From the NCBI RefSeq assembly GCF_023516555.1, contig NZ_JAMGBD010000001.1, forward strand, positions 1,178,001 through 1,242,000: a stretch of DNA of 64,000 bases. The letters run 5' to 3'. The notes under the pieces are model-generated. The model did no database searches and had not been told where the DNA came from. It saw nothing but the letters and a program-made list of their open reading frames with translations. Positions 1 through 13,105 of this stretch are shown here, one piece after another. The position numbers and the translations under genes were made by a program. The DNA is from Sphingomonas alba. Lineage in GTDB: Bacteria; Pseudomonadota; Alphaproteobacteria; Sphingomonadales; Sphingomonadaceae. Position 1 is the first letter of the stretch. Each line of letters opens with the position of its first letter.

Positions 1-1387
1 CCGTCACCTCCTCGCGGCGTCCGCCCCAATCGATGTGGCGGGTGGCGTACATGACGCCGGCCAGCGCCGCGAAGAGCAGCAGCGAACCGATCAGCAACGA
101 GAAGGCCTCGAGGCTGAGCAGGATGTAGAGGACCGCATAAAGGCCGATCAGCAGCCCGCCGATAAACGTCGCGCGACGCCAGCTCTTCAGCACCGCTGCC
201 GAATAGGCCGTGTTGAGACCGGCGATTGCCGCCGACGCCAGCACATAAGCAGGCGTGAAGCCGATGACCTCGGCGAAGGCCAGCAACAGGACGAAGAACA
301 GCACCAGCGCCGCGCCCATCAGCAAATATTCCACCGCCGATACGCGAACGCCGCCGATGACATCGAACAATAGCAGCGCGAGAAACGTGAAGCCGATGAA
401 CAGGAAACCGTATTTCACCGACCTGTTGACCTGCGAATAGAGGTCGACGGTCTGGATCAGGCTGATCTGGGCAGACTGCGCCTGGCCGGCATCCTGCATG
501 ACCACCGGCGCCGGCTTCATGGTCGGGGCGGGCGTATCCGCGACCGCGCCCGCGTCGGCGGTCGAGATCAGCGAGCGGCCAAGCGCCAGGTTGCCAATGT
601 CATAGCTGGCGGTGAAACCCTTGCCGGTGACACTGCGGTTGCCGGGAATGAACGACCCTCCGAAGCTCGGGCTCGGCCAGTTGGAGGTCACCGCCCATTT
701 GGTGTCCCCGGCCTGCGGGGCCAGGCTGAGGGCGCCGTTGCCGCGCACCTCATAGGCATAATTGACCGCGATATTGCCGCCACTGGCCAGCGATGCCGCG
801 TCGATGAATGCGAAAAAGCCGCGCCCGCCGCTGCTGCCGCCGCCGGGTTGGAGCCGCAGCGGCGTGCCTTGTGCAAGGACCTTGGGATTGGCGCCGAGGC
901 CGCGCGGATCGCTGAGCGAGAAGCGCAGTTCGGCGCGGTCGAACTTGAGGTCGGGCAAGCTAATTCCGAAACGGGCTAGGTCGGGCGGCAGCACGAATCG
1001 CGCTCGGCCTTCCATCTTCGCATTGTAAATCACCGCCTCGTAAATCGAGCGCTTCCGGTGCTGCGACTGTATGTCGGTCTTGAGCTCGACGGTTTCGGGA
1101 GCGAGGGTCAACTCCCGCACCACGTCGCGTGCCACCGTCGTGCTCTTCCCTGCCTGGACGACCGTGTCCGTGGCGGTGGCGCGATAGGGGATGACCAGTA
1201 CCGGCCCGGCCATCGCCTGTGGGCCGCCCCAGCCTTCGGTGATCGAGGCTTGGGCCTGCTCCGACTGGTTCTGGCGGTCATAGACCAGCGCCCAGACCAT
1301 GAAGGTCGGAATCGCCAGCGCCGCGGCAATGAGTATCGCCATCAGCAATTTGAAACCCGGTGACCGCTCACCGCCCGATTTGATCAT
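1..1387 (-). CDS. creD: CreD-family inner membrane protein (C-terminus cut by window edge)
   Basis: The frame opens at an ATG at 1387, a few bases after a GGAT/GGAG-like ribosome site, and stays open for 462 codons until the window ends, reading DWGGRREEV near the edge. An N-terminal membrane segment (about residues 13-34) is followed by a large extracytoplasmic domain and then a block of several hydrophobic helices from about residue 330 onward. That is the CreD/cell-envelope integrity layout; E. coli CreD is about 450 residues, so only a short tail should be missing. CreD is linked in Enterobacteria to CreBC signalling and envelope or beta-lactam responses, but no creBC is visible here. It lies downstream of the metallo-hydrolase on the same strand with a gap of about 90 bases. 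Family assignment is firm; the physiological role is inferred. Confidence 0.85.
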   Translation of the reverse strand, partial: MIKSGGERSPGFKLLMAILIAAALAIPTFMVWALVYDRQNQSEQAQASITEGWGGPQAMAGPVLVIPYRATATDTVVQAGKSTTVARDVVRELTLAPETVELKTDIQSQHRKRSIYEAVIYNAKMEGRARFVLPPDLARFGISLPDLKFDRAELRFSLSDPRGLGANPKVLAQGTPLRLQPGGGSSGGRGFFAFIDAASLASGGNIAVNYAYEVRGNGALSLAPQAGDTKWAVTSNWPSPSFGGSFIPGNRSVTGKGFTASYDIGNLALGRSLISTADAGAVADTPAPTMKPAPVVMQDAGQAQSAQISLIQTVDLYSQVNRSVKYGFLFIGFTFLALLLFDVIGGVRVSAVEYLLMGAALVLFFVLLLAFAEVIGFTPAYVLASAAIAGLNTAYSAAVLKSWRRATFIGGLLIGLYAVLYILLSLEAFSLLIGSLLLFAALAGVMYATRHIDWGGRREEVT

Positions 1388-1478
1388 GCTCCATCCCCTT
1401 GCTTGTCATGGCTGCACATTGCCGGCCTGACCGGCAAGGGGTCATGAGCGGAGGGTGAGCAATTGCTGAATTGAGCGC

Positions 1479-2426
1479 TCAGCGGTTGAGCGGCTTGCAA
1501 TAATGCTGCTGCTCTTCGGGTGACGAACGCAGGCGGGTCGTCACATAATATTCCGCCGCTTGGCTCGCATAGTCGCGATGCGCATCGTCGATGAAGGGCG
1601 CCGCGTCCTTCAACCATCCGGCGAAGCATTCCGCGACCGGTTTTGTCGAATGCCCGCAGTCAACGAAGTTCCCGTAGGCGGACTTCCATTGCAAGAAACG
1701 CGCGCGATCCATGGGTTCGCCGTGACCGGGAATCAGAGTCTCGAACCGGGTCGCCGCCACCTCGTCTATCGCCTTACGCCAGCCGTCCGGGCAGGCCGTG
1801 TCCATGAAGGGCACAAGGCCGACGACGAGGTCACCGACAATGGCCAGCCTCGCCTTGGGATCGTAAAGCCACAAGTCCGCCTCGGTTGCCGCAAAATGCG
1901 CAACATGGACGTCGAGCCTGCGACCGCCGATTGTGAGGCTCCGAGATTCCTTGACGACATCAGTCGGTCGCAACGTGTCGGGGTGATCCATCACATAAAA
2001 GCCGCGCTGGAGCTCCGCCTGCATCGCCGGCGGCACTTTGCCAGATTTCAGATACTCCTCGGCGCCCTTGCGGCTCTTCGGAAAGAAGTCCGTGATCGCA
2101 CCGTCGATGGCATCCGTCGCATAGACACGTGCCCGCGGATAAGCGGCGCGGATTTCGGCATTGCCCGTCGTGTGATCGAGGTGCCAGTGCGTGTTGAAGA
2201 TGGCGATGATCGCCCGCCCGCGCTCCTTCGCATAAGCCAGCAGGCGGTCGCGATGTTCGGGATGCCGCCCGGTATCGATCAGGATCAGCCCGTCCTTCGT
2301 GTCGAGGAAGATGCTGTTGCCGTCCGGTCCCTTGCCGGGCGTCACCTGTCCTGACACGAGGTGATAGTCGACCGGCACCGAAGCCGCCGTCAGCAACCCT
2401 GCCGCGATGATCAAAAGCCTGCGCAC
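1479..2426 (-). CDS. Exported metallo-beta-lactamase-fold hydrolase
   Basis: The 315-residue protein starts with a basic, hydrophobic signal-peptide-like segment (MRRLLIIAAGLLTAAS). The zinc-binding signature HWHLDH sits at residues 80-85, followed by further metal-ligand blocks GDLVVG and PGHGEPM, so both metal sites look intact. The family includes beta-lactamases, quorum-quenching lactonases and other hydrolases. The wider motif lacks the TPGH-PGG-TTW signature of subclass B3, so an antibiotic substrate is not supported. It is located between sdhA (upstream, 98-base gap) and creD (downstream), all on the minus strand. Substrate is unknown. Confidence 0.85.
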   Translation of the reverse strand: MRRLLIIAAGLLTAASVPVDYHLVSGQVTPGKGPDGNSIFLDTKDGLILIDTGRHPEHRDRLLAYAKERGRAIIAIFNTHWHLDHTTGNAEIRAAYPRARVYATDAIDGAITDFFPKSRKGAEEYLKSGKVPPAMQAELQRGFYVMDHPDTLRPTDVVKESRSLTIGGRRLDVHVAHFAATEADLWLYDPKARLAIVGDLVVGLVPFMDTACPDGWRKAIDEVAATRFETLIPGHGEPMDRARFLQWKSAYGNFVDCGHSTKPVAECFAGWLKDAAPFIDDAHRDYASQAAEYYVTTRLRSSPEEQQHYCKPLNR

Positions 2427-2524
2427 CGGCGCCCCCTTTGCCCTGCCGCTCGCAGGCTAGGGCGGTGCGCAGCATCGGAAAGCGGCGGTCGGCAGAGGCG
2501 TCAGGATTTTCGCCTAACGGAGGC

Positions 2525-4330
2525 TCAGTACACCCGGGCCTTGGGCTTGATGTAATCGACGTCGCTGGTCAGCGTATATTCGTGGACCGGTCGGTAATCG
2601 ATCTTCACGCCGCCTCCGTTGCCGCCCCAGCCGTCGAACCAGGCGATGGTGTGCTTCATCCAGTTCTTGTCATCGCGCTTGGGGTAATCCTCATGCATGT
2701 GCGCGCCGCGGCTTTCCTTGCGATTGGCGGCGCAATGCATGGTGACAACCGCCTGGCTAAGGAGGTTGTCGAGCTCCAGCGTCTCGACCAGGTCGGTGTT
2801 CCAGATGAGGCTGCGATCGGTGACGCGAACGTCCGCCATCCTCTTGTAAACGGCGTCGATCTTCGCCTGGCCCTCGTCCAGCGTGCGTTCGGTGCGGAAG
2901 ACCGCGCAATCGGCCTGCATCACTCGCTGCATCTCCAGCCGGATTTCGGCGGTGGGGGTGCCCCCTTCGGCATGGCGGAACTTGTCGAGCCGCGACAACG
3001 ACAGATCGGCGCTGTCCTTCGGCAACTCGGGCTGCTTGCCGTTCGCCTGCAGGATTTCGCCCAGCCGGTGACCGGCTGCGCGTCCGAAGACGACCAGGTC
3101 GATGAGGCTGTTCGAGCCGAGGCGGTTGGCGCCATGAACCGAGACGCAAGCCGCCTCGCCGACCGCGAACAGGCCGGGGACGACGGCGTCGGGATTGCCG
3201 TCCTTCAGCGTGACGACTTCGCCGTGATAGTTCGTCGGGATGCCACCCATGTTGTAGTGGACGGTCGGCGTCACCGGGATCGGCTGGCGGGTCAGGTCGA
3301 CGCCGGCGAAGATCTTCGCGGTCTCGGTGATGCCCGGAAGGCGCTCGGCCAGGATCTTCGGGTCGATGTGGTCGAGATGGAGGAAGATGTGATCCTTGTG
3401 CTCGCCGACGCCGCGGCCTTCGCGAATTTCCATTGCCATCGAGCGTGAGACCACATCGCGGCTGGCGAGGTCCTTCGCGCTCGGCGCATAGCGCTCCATG
3501 AAGCGCTCGCCCTCGCTGTTCGTGAGATACCCTCCCTCGCCGCGCGCGCCTTCGGTGATCAGCACGCCGGCGCCGTAAATTCCGGTCGGGTGGAATTGGA
3601 CGAACTCCATGTCCTGCAAAGGCAGCCCGGCGCGGAGCACCATGGCGTTGCCGTCACCGGTGCAGGTGTGCGCGGATGTCGCGGAGAAATAGGTGCGACC
3701 ATAGCCGCCGGTCGCAAGCACGACCGACTGGGCGCGGAAGCGGTGGATCGAGCCGTCGTCGAGGCACAGGGCGACGAGGCCGCGGCACGCGCCGCCTTCC
3801 ATGATCAGGTCGAGGGCGAAATATTCGATGAAGAAGTCAGCGTCGTATTTCAGGCTCTGCTGATAGAGCGTGTGCAGCATGGCATGGCCCGTGCGGTCGG
3901 CGGCGGCGCAGGTGCGCTGTGCGGCCGGGCCCTCGCCCATATTCTGGGTCATGCCGCCAAAGGCGCGCTGGTAGATCTTGCCTTCGTCGGTCCGGCTGAA
4001 CGGCATGCCGGCATGTTCAAGTTCGTAGACGGCGGCGGGCGCCTCACGGACGAGATATTCAATCGCGTCCTGGTCGCCGAGCCAGTCGCTGCCCTTGACG
4101 GTATCGTACATGTGCCACTGCCAATGGTCGGGGCCCATGTTGCCGAGCGAGGCGGCGATGCCACCCTGGGCGGCGACGGTGTGGCTGCGGGTCGGGAAGA
4201 CCTTGGTAACGCAGGCGGTCTTCAGGCCCTTCTCGGCCGCGCCCATCGTCGCGCGCAGGCCGGCGCCGCCGGCTCCAACGACGACGACGTCATAGACATG
4301 GTCGATGACCTTGTAGGCGCTGCTCGTCAT
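2525..4330 (-). CDS. sdhA: Succinate dehydrogenase flavoprotein subunit
   Basis: A 601-residue protein that oxidises succinate to fumarate in the TCA cycle and complex II of the inner membrane. The N-terminal FAD fold ([15 protein letters not shown]) is followed by the SHTVAAQGG block that carries the His used for covalent FAD attachment. The substrate-site region HPTGIYG, the block [11 protein letters not shown] and the catalytic Arg region are present. Length matches the family. The start ATG overlaps the stop of sdhD by four bases, so translation is probably coupled. The usual next gene, sdhB, does not follow: the next gene is the metallo-hydrolase. Confidence 0.97.
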   Translation of the reverse strand: MTSSAYKVIDHVYDVVVVGAGGAGLRATMGAAEKGLKTACVTKVFPTRSHTVAAQGGIAASLGNMGPDHWQWHMYDTVKGSDWLGDQDAIEYLVREAPAAVYELEHAGMPFSRTDEGKIYQRAFGGMTQNMGEGPAAQRTCAAADRTGHAMLHTLYQQSLKYDADFFIEYFALDLIMEGGACRGLVALCLDDGSIHRFRAQSVVLATGGYGRTYFSATSAHTCTGDGNAMVLRAGLPLQDMEFVQFHPTGIYGAGVLITEGARGEGGYLTNSEGERFMERYAPSAKDLASRDVVSRSMAMEIREGRGVGEHKDHIFLHLDHIDPKILAERLPGITETAKIFAGVDLTRQPIPVTPTVHYNMGGIPTNYHGEVVTLKDGNPDAVVPGLFAVGEAACVSVHGANRLGSNSLIDLVVFGRAAGHRLGEILQANGKQPELPKDSADLSLSRLDKFRHAEGGTPTAEIRLEMQRVMQADCAVFRTERTLDEGQAKIDAVYKRMADVRVTDRSLIWNTDLVETLELDNLLSQAVVTMHCAANRKESRGAHMHEDYPKRDDKNWMKHTIAWFDGWGGNGGGVKIDYRPVHEYTLTSDVDYIKPKARVY

Positions 4331-4722
4331 GCTGCGGCTCCGAAGGCGATTTTCAGCAGGCTGAACAGGGCCCAGGCACCGCCGCCGATGCCGGCGAACA
4401 GGATCAGGCCGTTGAGCGCGAGGTTGTTGCCGGCGTCGTGGACGTAATCATCGACGACGACCTTCAGGCCATCGATGGCGTGGACGAAGGCGGTGACGAC
4501 GAACAGGAACATCGGCACGAAACCGCTGGCAGACTTCAACCACTCGGCCAGCGTCGCCCGGTCGAGCGACGGCAGCAGGACGAGCGAGACGATCAGCCAG
4601 ATGCCGAGCAGCAGCAGCGCCGCACTGGTCAGCCGCTCGCGAAGCCAGTGGCCGCCGCCATGATGCGAGGAGCCGAGGCCGCGAACCTGGCCGAGCGGGG
4701 TCGAACTTTCCTGCGCGCTCAT
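4327..4722 (-). CDS. sdhD: Succinate dehydrogenase hydrophobic membrane anchor subunit
   Basis: A 131-residue protein with three hydrophobic helices. The conserved block [16 protein letters not shown] carries the His and Asp-Tyr residues that bind heme b and ubiquinone in SdhD proteins. Together with SdhC it anchors the catalytic subunits to the inner membrane and passes electrons to quinone. It overlaps sdhC upstream and sdhA downstream by four bases each, giving a tightly coupled operon. Confidence 0.93.
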   Translation of the reverse strand: MSAQESSTPLGQVRGLGSSHHGGGHWLRERLTSAALLLLGIWLIVSLVLLPSLDRATLAEWLKSASGFVPMFLFVVTAFVHAIDGLKVVVDDYVHDAGNNLALNGLILFAGIGGGAWALFSLLKIAFGAAA

Positions 4723-5114
4723 TGATTCACTCCCAAAATCAGGAACACGGTCAAGGCCGTCAGGAAAAGGCCGCCGACAATGGTTAGCACCGCGAAAAAC
4801 CGGTTGGTCTTGAGCTCGAACCCGGCGCCGATGTCCATGACCAGATGCCGGATGCCGCTGAGCAGATGCTGCCAGAAGGCCCAGGTCAGGCCGATCAGTA
4901 CGACCAGCCCGTACCAGCGCGTCGCGTGAGTGGTGAAGGTCGCATAGGCGTCACCGCCCGCAGCGATCGCCCACAGCCACCAGGTCAGCACGGCGAGGCC
5001 GACCACCGCGAGCCCGCTGCCCGTGATACGGTGAAGGATGGAGACGGTCATGCCCGGCCCCCAGCGCCAGACTTGAAGATGTGGCGATAACGGCCGGTCC
5101 GAATTGCGGCTCAT
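4719..5114 (-). CDS. sdhC: Succinate dehydrogenase cytochrome b556 subunit
   Basis: A 131-residue protein with three membrane helices and both classic SdhC motifs: SILHRITGSGL near the N-terminus, whose His and Ser-Arg face quinone, and SGIRHLVMDIG, which supplies a heme-ligand region. It is the first gene of the sdhC-sdhD-sdhA unit. The 150-base gap to the divergent chemoreceptor gene must contain the promoter, though no clear consensus element is visible. Confidence 0.94.
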   Translation of the reverse strand: MSRNSDRPLSPHLQVWRWGPGMTVSILHRITGSGLAVVGLAVLTWWLWAIAAGGDAYATFTTHATRWYGLVVLIGLTWAFWQHLLSGIRHLVMDIGAGFELKTNRFFAVLTIVGGLFLTALTVFLILGVNQ

Positions 5115-5265
5115 GCGCTTGGATGCTCCCGATGGAATGGCGCTGACCGCTTAGGAGGCACTTGTCGGCGGCGCAAGTTTCGCGCCCCTCCCTAACCCGG
5201 TCTTAACCATTCGCCCCTCATAGCCGCCCGCTAGAGACGGCAATTGGCTTTCGAGGATTGTGAGA

Positions 5266-6603
5266 ATGGCGAGCGTGCGTGGCAATTCGAGTTACGATCT
5301 GGCGCGTGGTGTGCGCCTGTATGAGGAGGACGGCCCCCTTCCGGAGCGGGCCGCCAACCTCTGGCGTGTCGTCGCCTCCGCCGACGCTGAAATGGCTCGT
5401 GCCTTCTGGCTCCGTTATCGCCGCTCGGACGAGGTGATGAGTCCGATTTCGGATGCCAAGGTCAATGAGCTTGTAAGCGACATCCTCCCTTACCTCCGCG
5501 ACAAGTTCGAGCGCATCGCCAGCCCGCAATGGGTCGAGACGGCGCGCGGCTTCGTCGAAAACGCGCTGGCCAAGAACGTCACGCTGTCGACCTTGCTTGC
5601 CGGCCTTGCCGCCCAAACGGACGCGGCCTTCGCTGCCCTCCGTGCCGCGGTCGAAGAAGGCCCGGAACTGGTCAATTGCTGCCGGACGCTCAGTGACGTC
5701 CAGATGCTGGAAATCGATGTCTTCGTGCATCACGCCGTTGCTTTCACCCGCGCGGAAGCCGACGCCCGCCAGGCTAGCCACGCCAATAATTTCAACCAGA
5801 AGGTGGTGGGCGTCGTCCAGCGCTGCACCGCGGAGAGCGAGCAGCTGCGCTCGCAGGCATCGACCACGTCGAGCGCGGCTCGCGGCATGCTCGGCAAGAC
5901 CAGCGAAGTCGCCGCCGCCGCGGAGCAGTCGGCGACCGCCATGCGTGAAGCCGCGCAGACCGCGGCCGGCCTCATTCGCGCCATTGAAGACGCCCGTTCC
6001 GAAGTGGAAGTCGCCGCCGGCGTCGCCACTCGCGCCGGCGACCAGGCCGAGGCTGCCGTGAAGGTTAGTCAGGCCCTCAGCTCGCACGTCGAAGCCATCG
6101 AATCGATCCTCGGCCTGATCCGCGATATCGCCGGCCAGACCAACCTCCTTGCCCTGAACGCGACCATCGAGGCTGCCCGCGCCGGTGATGCCGGCCGCGG
6201 CTTCGCGGTCGTCGCCCAGGAGGTGAAGAGCCTCGCGTCGCAGACTGCCCGCGCCACCGACGACATCACCGCCAAGATCAGCGCCATCACCGCCGCGACC
6301 AAGCAGACCGTCGAAGCAAACGGCTCGATCCAGGCGACGGTCGAGGAGGTCGAAGCTTCCGCCAACCGCATCCGCGAGGCCATGGAGCTCCAGGCCCAGA
6401 CCGTTACCATGATCACCGCAGCCGTCGACGAAACCGCGCTTGCCGCGGATTCCATGTCCTCGACCATCGCCGCCATCCGCAGCGATACGGAGAATGTCGC
6501 CAAGGACATCGACAATGTCGAACAGGGCTTCGGCCGCTTTTCCGAGCAGATCTCCGACTTCCGGTCGGCGACCAGCGAGTTCGTTTCGAAGTTCGCCGCG
6601 TAG
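5266..6603 (+). CDS. Soluble methyl-accepting sensor, globin-like N-terminus (copy 1)
   Basis: A 445-residue receptor with no membrane segment. Residues about 1-170 are all-helical and resemble the globin-coupled-sensor class (block [16 protein letters not shown]). The HemAT-type proximal His (HxRIG in that family) appears to be replaced, so heme binding is doubtful. From about residue 205 comes a chemotaxis signalling coiled coil with the hairpin tip [20 protein letters not shown] and [22 protein letters not shown] at 5260 is possible, but GAGGA at 5253-5257 is spaced eight bases from the ATG at 5266, which I prefer. The gene is followed 24 bases later by a paralogue. It probably signals to CheA/CheW, which are not in the window. 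Confidence 0.85.
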   Translation: MASVRGNSSYDLARGVRLYEEDGPLPERAANLWRVVASADAEMARAFWLRYRRSDEVMSPISDAKVNELVSDILPYLRDKFERIASPQWVETARGFVENALAKNVTLSTLLAGLAAQTDAAFAALRAAVEEGPELVNCCRTLSDVQMLEIDVFVHHAVAFTRAEADARQASHANNFNQKVVGVVQRCTAESEQLRSQASTTSSAARGMLGKTSEVAAAAEQSATAMREAAQTAAGLIRAIEDARSEVEVAAGVATRAGDQAEAAVKVSQALSSHVEAIESILGLIRDIAGQTNLLALNATIEAARAGDAGRGFAVVAQEVKSLASQTARATDDITAKISAITAATKQTVEANGSIQATVEEVEASANRIREAMELQAQTVTMITAAVDETALAADSMSSTIAAIRSDTENVAKDIDNVEQGFGRFSEQISDFRSATSEFVSKFAA

Positions 6604-6627
6604 GAGCAACCCGAGGGATATTTTCCC

Positions 6628-7902
6628 ATGACCGCCTTGCAGCCATTGACGGATACCCAAGTGCAGAACCGTCTCGACGCCTACAATGCCGGCGGCAAGC
6701 TGGAGCGTGACATCCGCGCGCTCTGGGATGATTCCGGAGACCTCATCGAAGCCGAGGTCCGCGACCAGTTCGGCGAGCAGGCCGCCGAGCGCGTCCGCAA
6801 GCATTACACGTCGAAAGTCGATGCCGACTGGGTGCAGGAAATCGCCGAATATGGCCGCCGCATTTTCAGCGAGAAGACATCGGTCCCGGCCTACATCGCC
6901 GAGCGTGACAAACTCGTCGGCAAGATCACGGCGCGGATGTTCGAGCGCTTCGCAGCCGAGCCCGACAGGCTGCTTGAAAACACGCTCTCCTTCCAGCGGC
7001 TGACTACCTATGAGACGGACATCATCCTGGCCCAGGTCGCATTGCTCGAGGCCGACGATGCCGCCGAGGCTCGCGGCGAGCAAACCAAGATGTTCGAGCG
7101 CAAGGTTACAGACCTCGTCGGCAAGGGCGTCAGCCAGTCCGAAGCCCTGATCCAGCGCACTGGCGCCACCGCTGCCGCCGCTCGCGGCATGCTCGGCAAG
7201 ACCAGCGAAGTCGCCGCCGCCGCCGAGCAGTCCGCGACCGCCATGCGCGAAGCCGCGCAGACGGCGGCTGGCCTCATTCGCGCCATCGAGGACGCCCGTT
7301 CGGAAGTGGAAGTCGCCGCCGGTGTCGCCACTCGCGCCGGCGACCAGGCCGAAGCCGCAGTGAAGGTTTCCCAAGCCCTGAGCTCGCACGTGGAAGCGAT
7401 CGAATCGATCCTCGGCCTGATCCGCGACATCGCCGGCCAGACCAACCTCCTCGCGCTGAACGCCACAATCGAAGCCGCCCGCGCCGGTGACGCCGGCCGC
7501 GGCTTCGCGGTCGTCGCACAGGAAGTGAAGACGCTGGCTGCCCAGACGGCCCGCGCCACCGACGACATCACCAACAAGATTACGGCCATCACCGCCGCCA
7601 CCCGCGAAACGGTCGAGGCCAATGGCTCGATCATGGGCACGGTCGAGGAGGTCGAGGCTTCCGCCAACCGTATCCGCGAGGCGATGGAATTGCAGGCCCA
7701 GACAGTGACGATGATCACCGCTGCCGTCGATGAAACGGCTTTGGCTGCCGACTCGATGAGCTCCACCATCGCCGCGATCCGCAGCGATACGGAGAATGTC
7801 GCCAAGGACATCGACAGCGTCGAGCAGGGCTTCGGCGAATTCGGCAAGCAGATGGTCGACTTCCGCGCCGCCGCGAAGGACTTCGCCAGCCGCGTTGCCT
7901 GA
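6628..7902 (+). CDS. Soluble methyl-accepting sensor (copy 2, tandem paralogue)
   Basis: A 424-residue soluble receptor. Its N-terminal about 175 residues differ strongly from copy 1 (blocks [14 protein letters not shown] and [13 protein letters not shown]) but keep the same helical, globin-sensor-like character. From ARGMLGK onward the signalling domain is almost the same protein as copy 1 through AQEVK, and still very similar to the end. GAGGGA at 6613-6618 precedes the ATG by nine bases. The pair looks like a tandem duplication in which the sensing half diverged and the signalling half was held constant, so both should feed the same kinase. The ligand is not predictable. Confidence 0.85.
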   Translation: MTALQPLTDTQVQNRLDAYNAGGKLERDIRALWDDSGDLIEAEVRDQFGEQAAERVRKHYTSKVDADWVQEIAEYGRRIFSEKTSVPAYIAERDKLVGKITARMFERFAAEPDRLLENTLSFQRLTTYETDIILAQVALLEADDAAEARGEQTKMFERKVTDLVGKGVSQSEALIQRTGATAAAARGMLGKTSEVAAAAEQSATAMREAAQTAAGLIRAIEDARSEVEVAAGVATRAGDQAEAAVKVSQALSSHVEAIESILGLIRDIAGQTNLLALNATIEAARAGDAGRGFAVVAQEVKTLAAQTARATDDITNKITAITAATRETVEANGSIMGTVEEVEASANRIREAMELQAQTVTMITAAVDETALAADSMSSTIAAIRSDTENVAKDIDSVEQGFGEFGKQMVDFRAAAKDFASRVA

Positions 7903-7909
7903 GGACCCC

Positions 7910-7928
7910 GCCCCGCGCTAGTCGGGGC
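7910..7928 (+). promoter_or_regulatory. Hairpin covering the SDR ribosome site
   Basis: GCCCCG at 7910-7915 pairs perfectly with CGGGGC at 7923-7928, loop seven bases. The 3' arm contains the only purine-rich ribosome-site candidate (CGGGGCAA) for the SDR ATG at 7931. It may reduce translation of that gene or slow read-through from the receptor genes. There is no T-run, so it is not a classic terminator. Confidence 0.4.
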
Positions 7929-7930
7929 AA

Positions 7931-8629
7931 ATGAACATCCTGCTCACCGGCGCGAGCCGCGGCATCGGTGCCGCCACCTATGAACTGCTGCGATCAAAGG
8001 GCCACCAGGTTGTCGGCCACTGCACGCAGGGCAGCGAGGATTTGGTTGCCGGCGACCTTGCCGAACCAGGCGCGCCCCGGAAGATCTGGGACGAGGCCCT
8101 CGCCCGGCTCGGCCGCATCGACGTGCTGGTCAACAATGCCGGCATCTTCGAAGCCATTGAGGACGACGCCTCTGACGCCGAGTGGCAGGCCGGCTGGACC
8201 CGCACTCTAACCGTCAATTTGACGGCTTCCGCCGACCTCTGTCGCTTCGCCGTCCAGCATTTCAAGGCGAATGGCGGCGGCCGCATCGTCAATGTCGCCA
8301 GCCGCGCCGCCTTTCGCGGCGACAGCCCCAGGCACTGGCACTATGCCGCCTCAAAATCGGGCATGGTCGGCATGACCAAGACCATCGCTCGCGCCTATGC
8401 GGCCGATGGCGTCCTCGCCTTCTGCGTCGCGCCCGGATTTACCGTTTCGGAGATGACCGAGGAATATCTGAGCGGGCGCGGCGGCGCATCGATCCTCGCC
8501 GACATCCCGCTCGGCCGAGTCACCAGCACCACCGAAGTCGCCGAGGCCATTCGCTGGCTCGCGACCGAGGCGCCCGCCGCTTCGACCGGCTCGGTGATTG
8601 ATCTCAATGGAGCCAGCTATGTTCGTTAG
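7931..8629 (+). CDS. Short-chain dehydrogenase/reductase
   Basis: A 232-residue classical SDR: nucleotide-binding TGASRGIGAA at residues 6-15, NNAG block, catalytic Ser in NVASRAAF and the YAASK motif (Tyr-x-x-x-Lys). It uses NAD(P)(H); the substrate cannot be told from sequence. Its 3' end overlaps the start of the B3 metallo-beta-lactamase by 11 bases, which in turn overlaps prmA, so the three are co-transcribed. Confidence 0.93.
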   Translation: MNILLTGASRGIGAATYELLRSKGHQVVGHCTQGSEDLVAGDLAEPGAPRKIWDEALARLGRIDVLVNNAGIFEAIEDDASDAEWQAGWTRTLTVNLTASADLCRFAVQHFKANGGGRIVNVASRAAFRGDSPRHWHYAASKSGMVGMTKTIARAYAADGVLAFCVAPGFTVSEMTEEYLSGRGGASILADIPLGRVTSTTEVAEAIRWLATEAPAASTGSVIDLNGASYVR

Positions 8630-9469
8630 CCTCGCCGCCGCCGCGCTGGCCGCCTCGGGTCCCGCGAGCATGCCCGAGTGGCACACGGCCTGTGACGGCA
8701 AGGAAGCCTGGAGCGATCCCGCGCCGCCGCTTCACGTCTTCGGCAATGTCTATGACGTTGGCACCTGCACGATCACGGCGTTGCTGATTACCTCGCCGAA
8801 GGGGCACATCCTGCTCGACGCCGGTCCCGCGGAGTCCGCGCCGGCCGTCGCCGCCAACATCGAGCGGCTCGGGTTCAAGCTGTCGGACGTCAAACTGATC
8901 GGCGGCAGCCACGAACATGTCGACCATGTCGGCGGCATCGCCGCGCTGCAGAAACTGACCGGCGCGACCGTCATGGCCGCTGCCCGCGCCTATAATCCCT
9001 TTGAGACCGGCGAGCTCGACAAGTCGGACCCGCAGTCGGGCCTCCTTCCCCCTTATCCAGGTTCGGACGTCGGCATGATCCTTTGGGACGGCCTCGTCGT
9101 CGATGAAGGGCCGCTGCACCTGACCGCCCACATGACCCCGGGCCACGCGCCGGGCGGCACGACCTGGTCGTGGCGATCCTGCGAGGACAAGCGCTGCGTC
9201 AGGATCGTCTATGCCGACAGCGTGACGGCGGTGTCGCGCGACGATTACCGCTTCAGCGACCATCGCGGCTACGTCCTCCGCTTCCGCCGCAGCCTCGGCG
9301 AGATCGGCCGCCTCGATTGCGATTTGCTGATCACGCCGCATCCGGGAGCCAGCAATTTCATCGACCGTCTCGACGGCAAAGCTCCGCTGATCGATTCCGG
9401 CGCCTGCAAGGCCTATGCGGACAAGGGCCGCGCGGCGCTCGATGAACGGCTCGCGAAGGAAAAAACGCC

Positions 9470-9473
<4 letters not shown>
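8619..9473 (+). CDS. Subclass B3 metallo-beta-lactamase (putative)
   Basis: A 284-residue protein with an N-terminal export signal (MFVSLAAAALAASG). The zinc ligands are in B3 order: HEHVDH (H116, H118, D120, H121), TPGHAPGGTTWSW around H196, and ITPHPGAS around H263. The TPGH-PGG-TTW string and the VYADSVTA block separate B3 enzymes from general MBL-fold hydrolases. I chose the ATG at 8619 because GGAG at 8609-8612 is correctly spaced and the signal peptide then starts properly. It should act in the periplasm on beta-lactams, possibly carbapenems, by analogy to the family; activity is not proven. Two Cys pairs (TACDGK, SCEDKRC) could form disulfides. Confidence 0.87.

Positions 9474-13104
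<3,631 letters not shown>

Positions 13105-13105
<1 letters not shown>

Noticed and set aside
5218-7389. A 723-codon open frame on the minus strand opposite the chemoreceptors
   Set aside because: Shadow of two tandem coiled-coil genes; the repeats in it only reflect the duplicated signalling domain.
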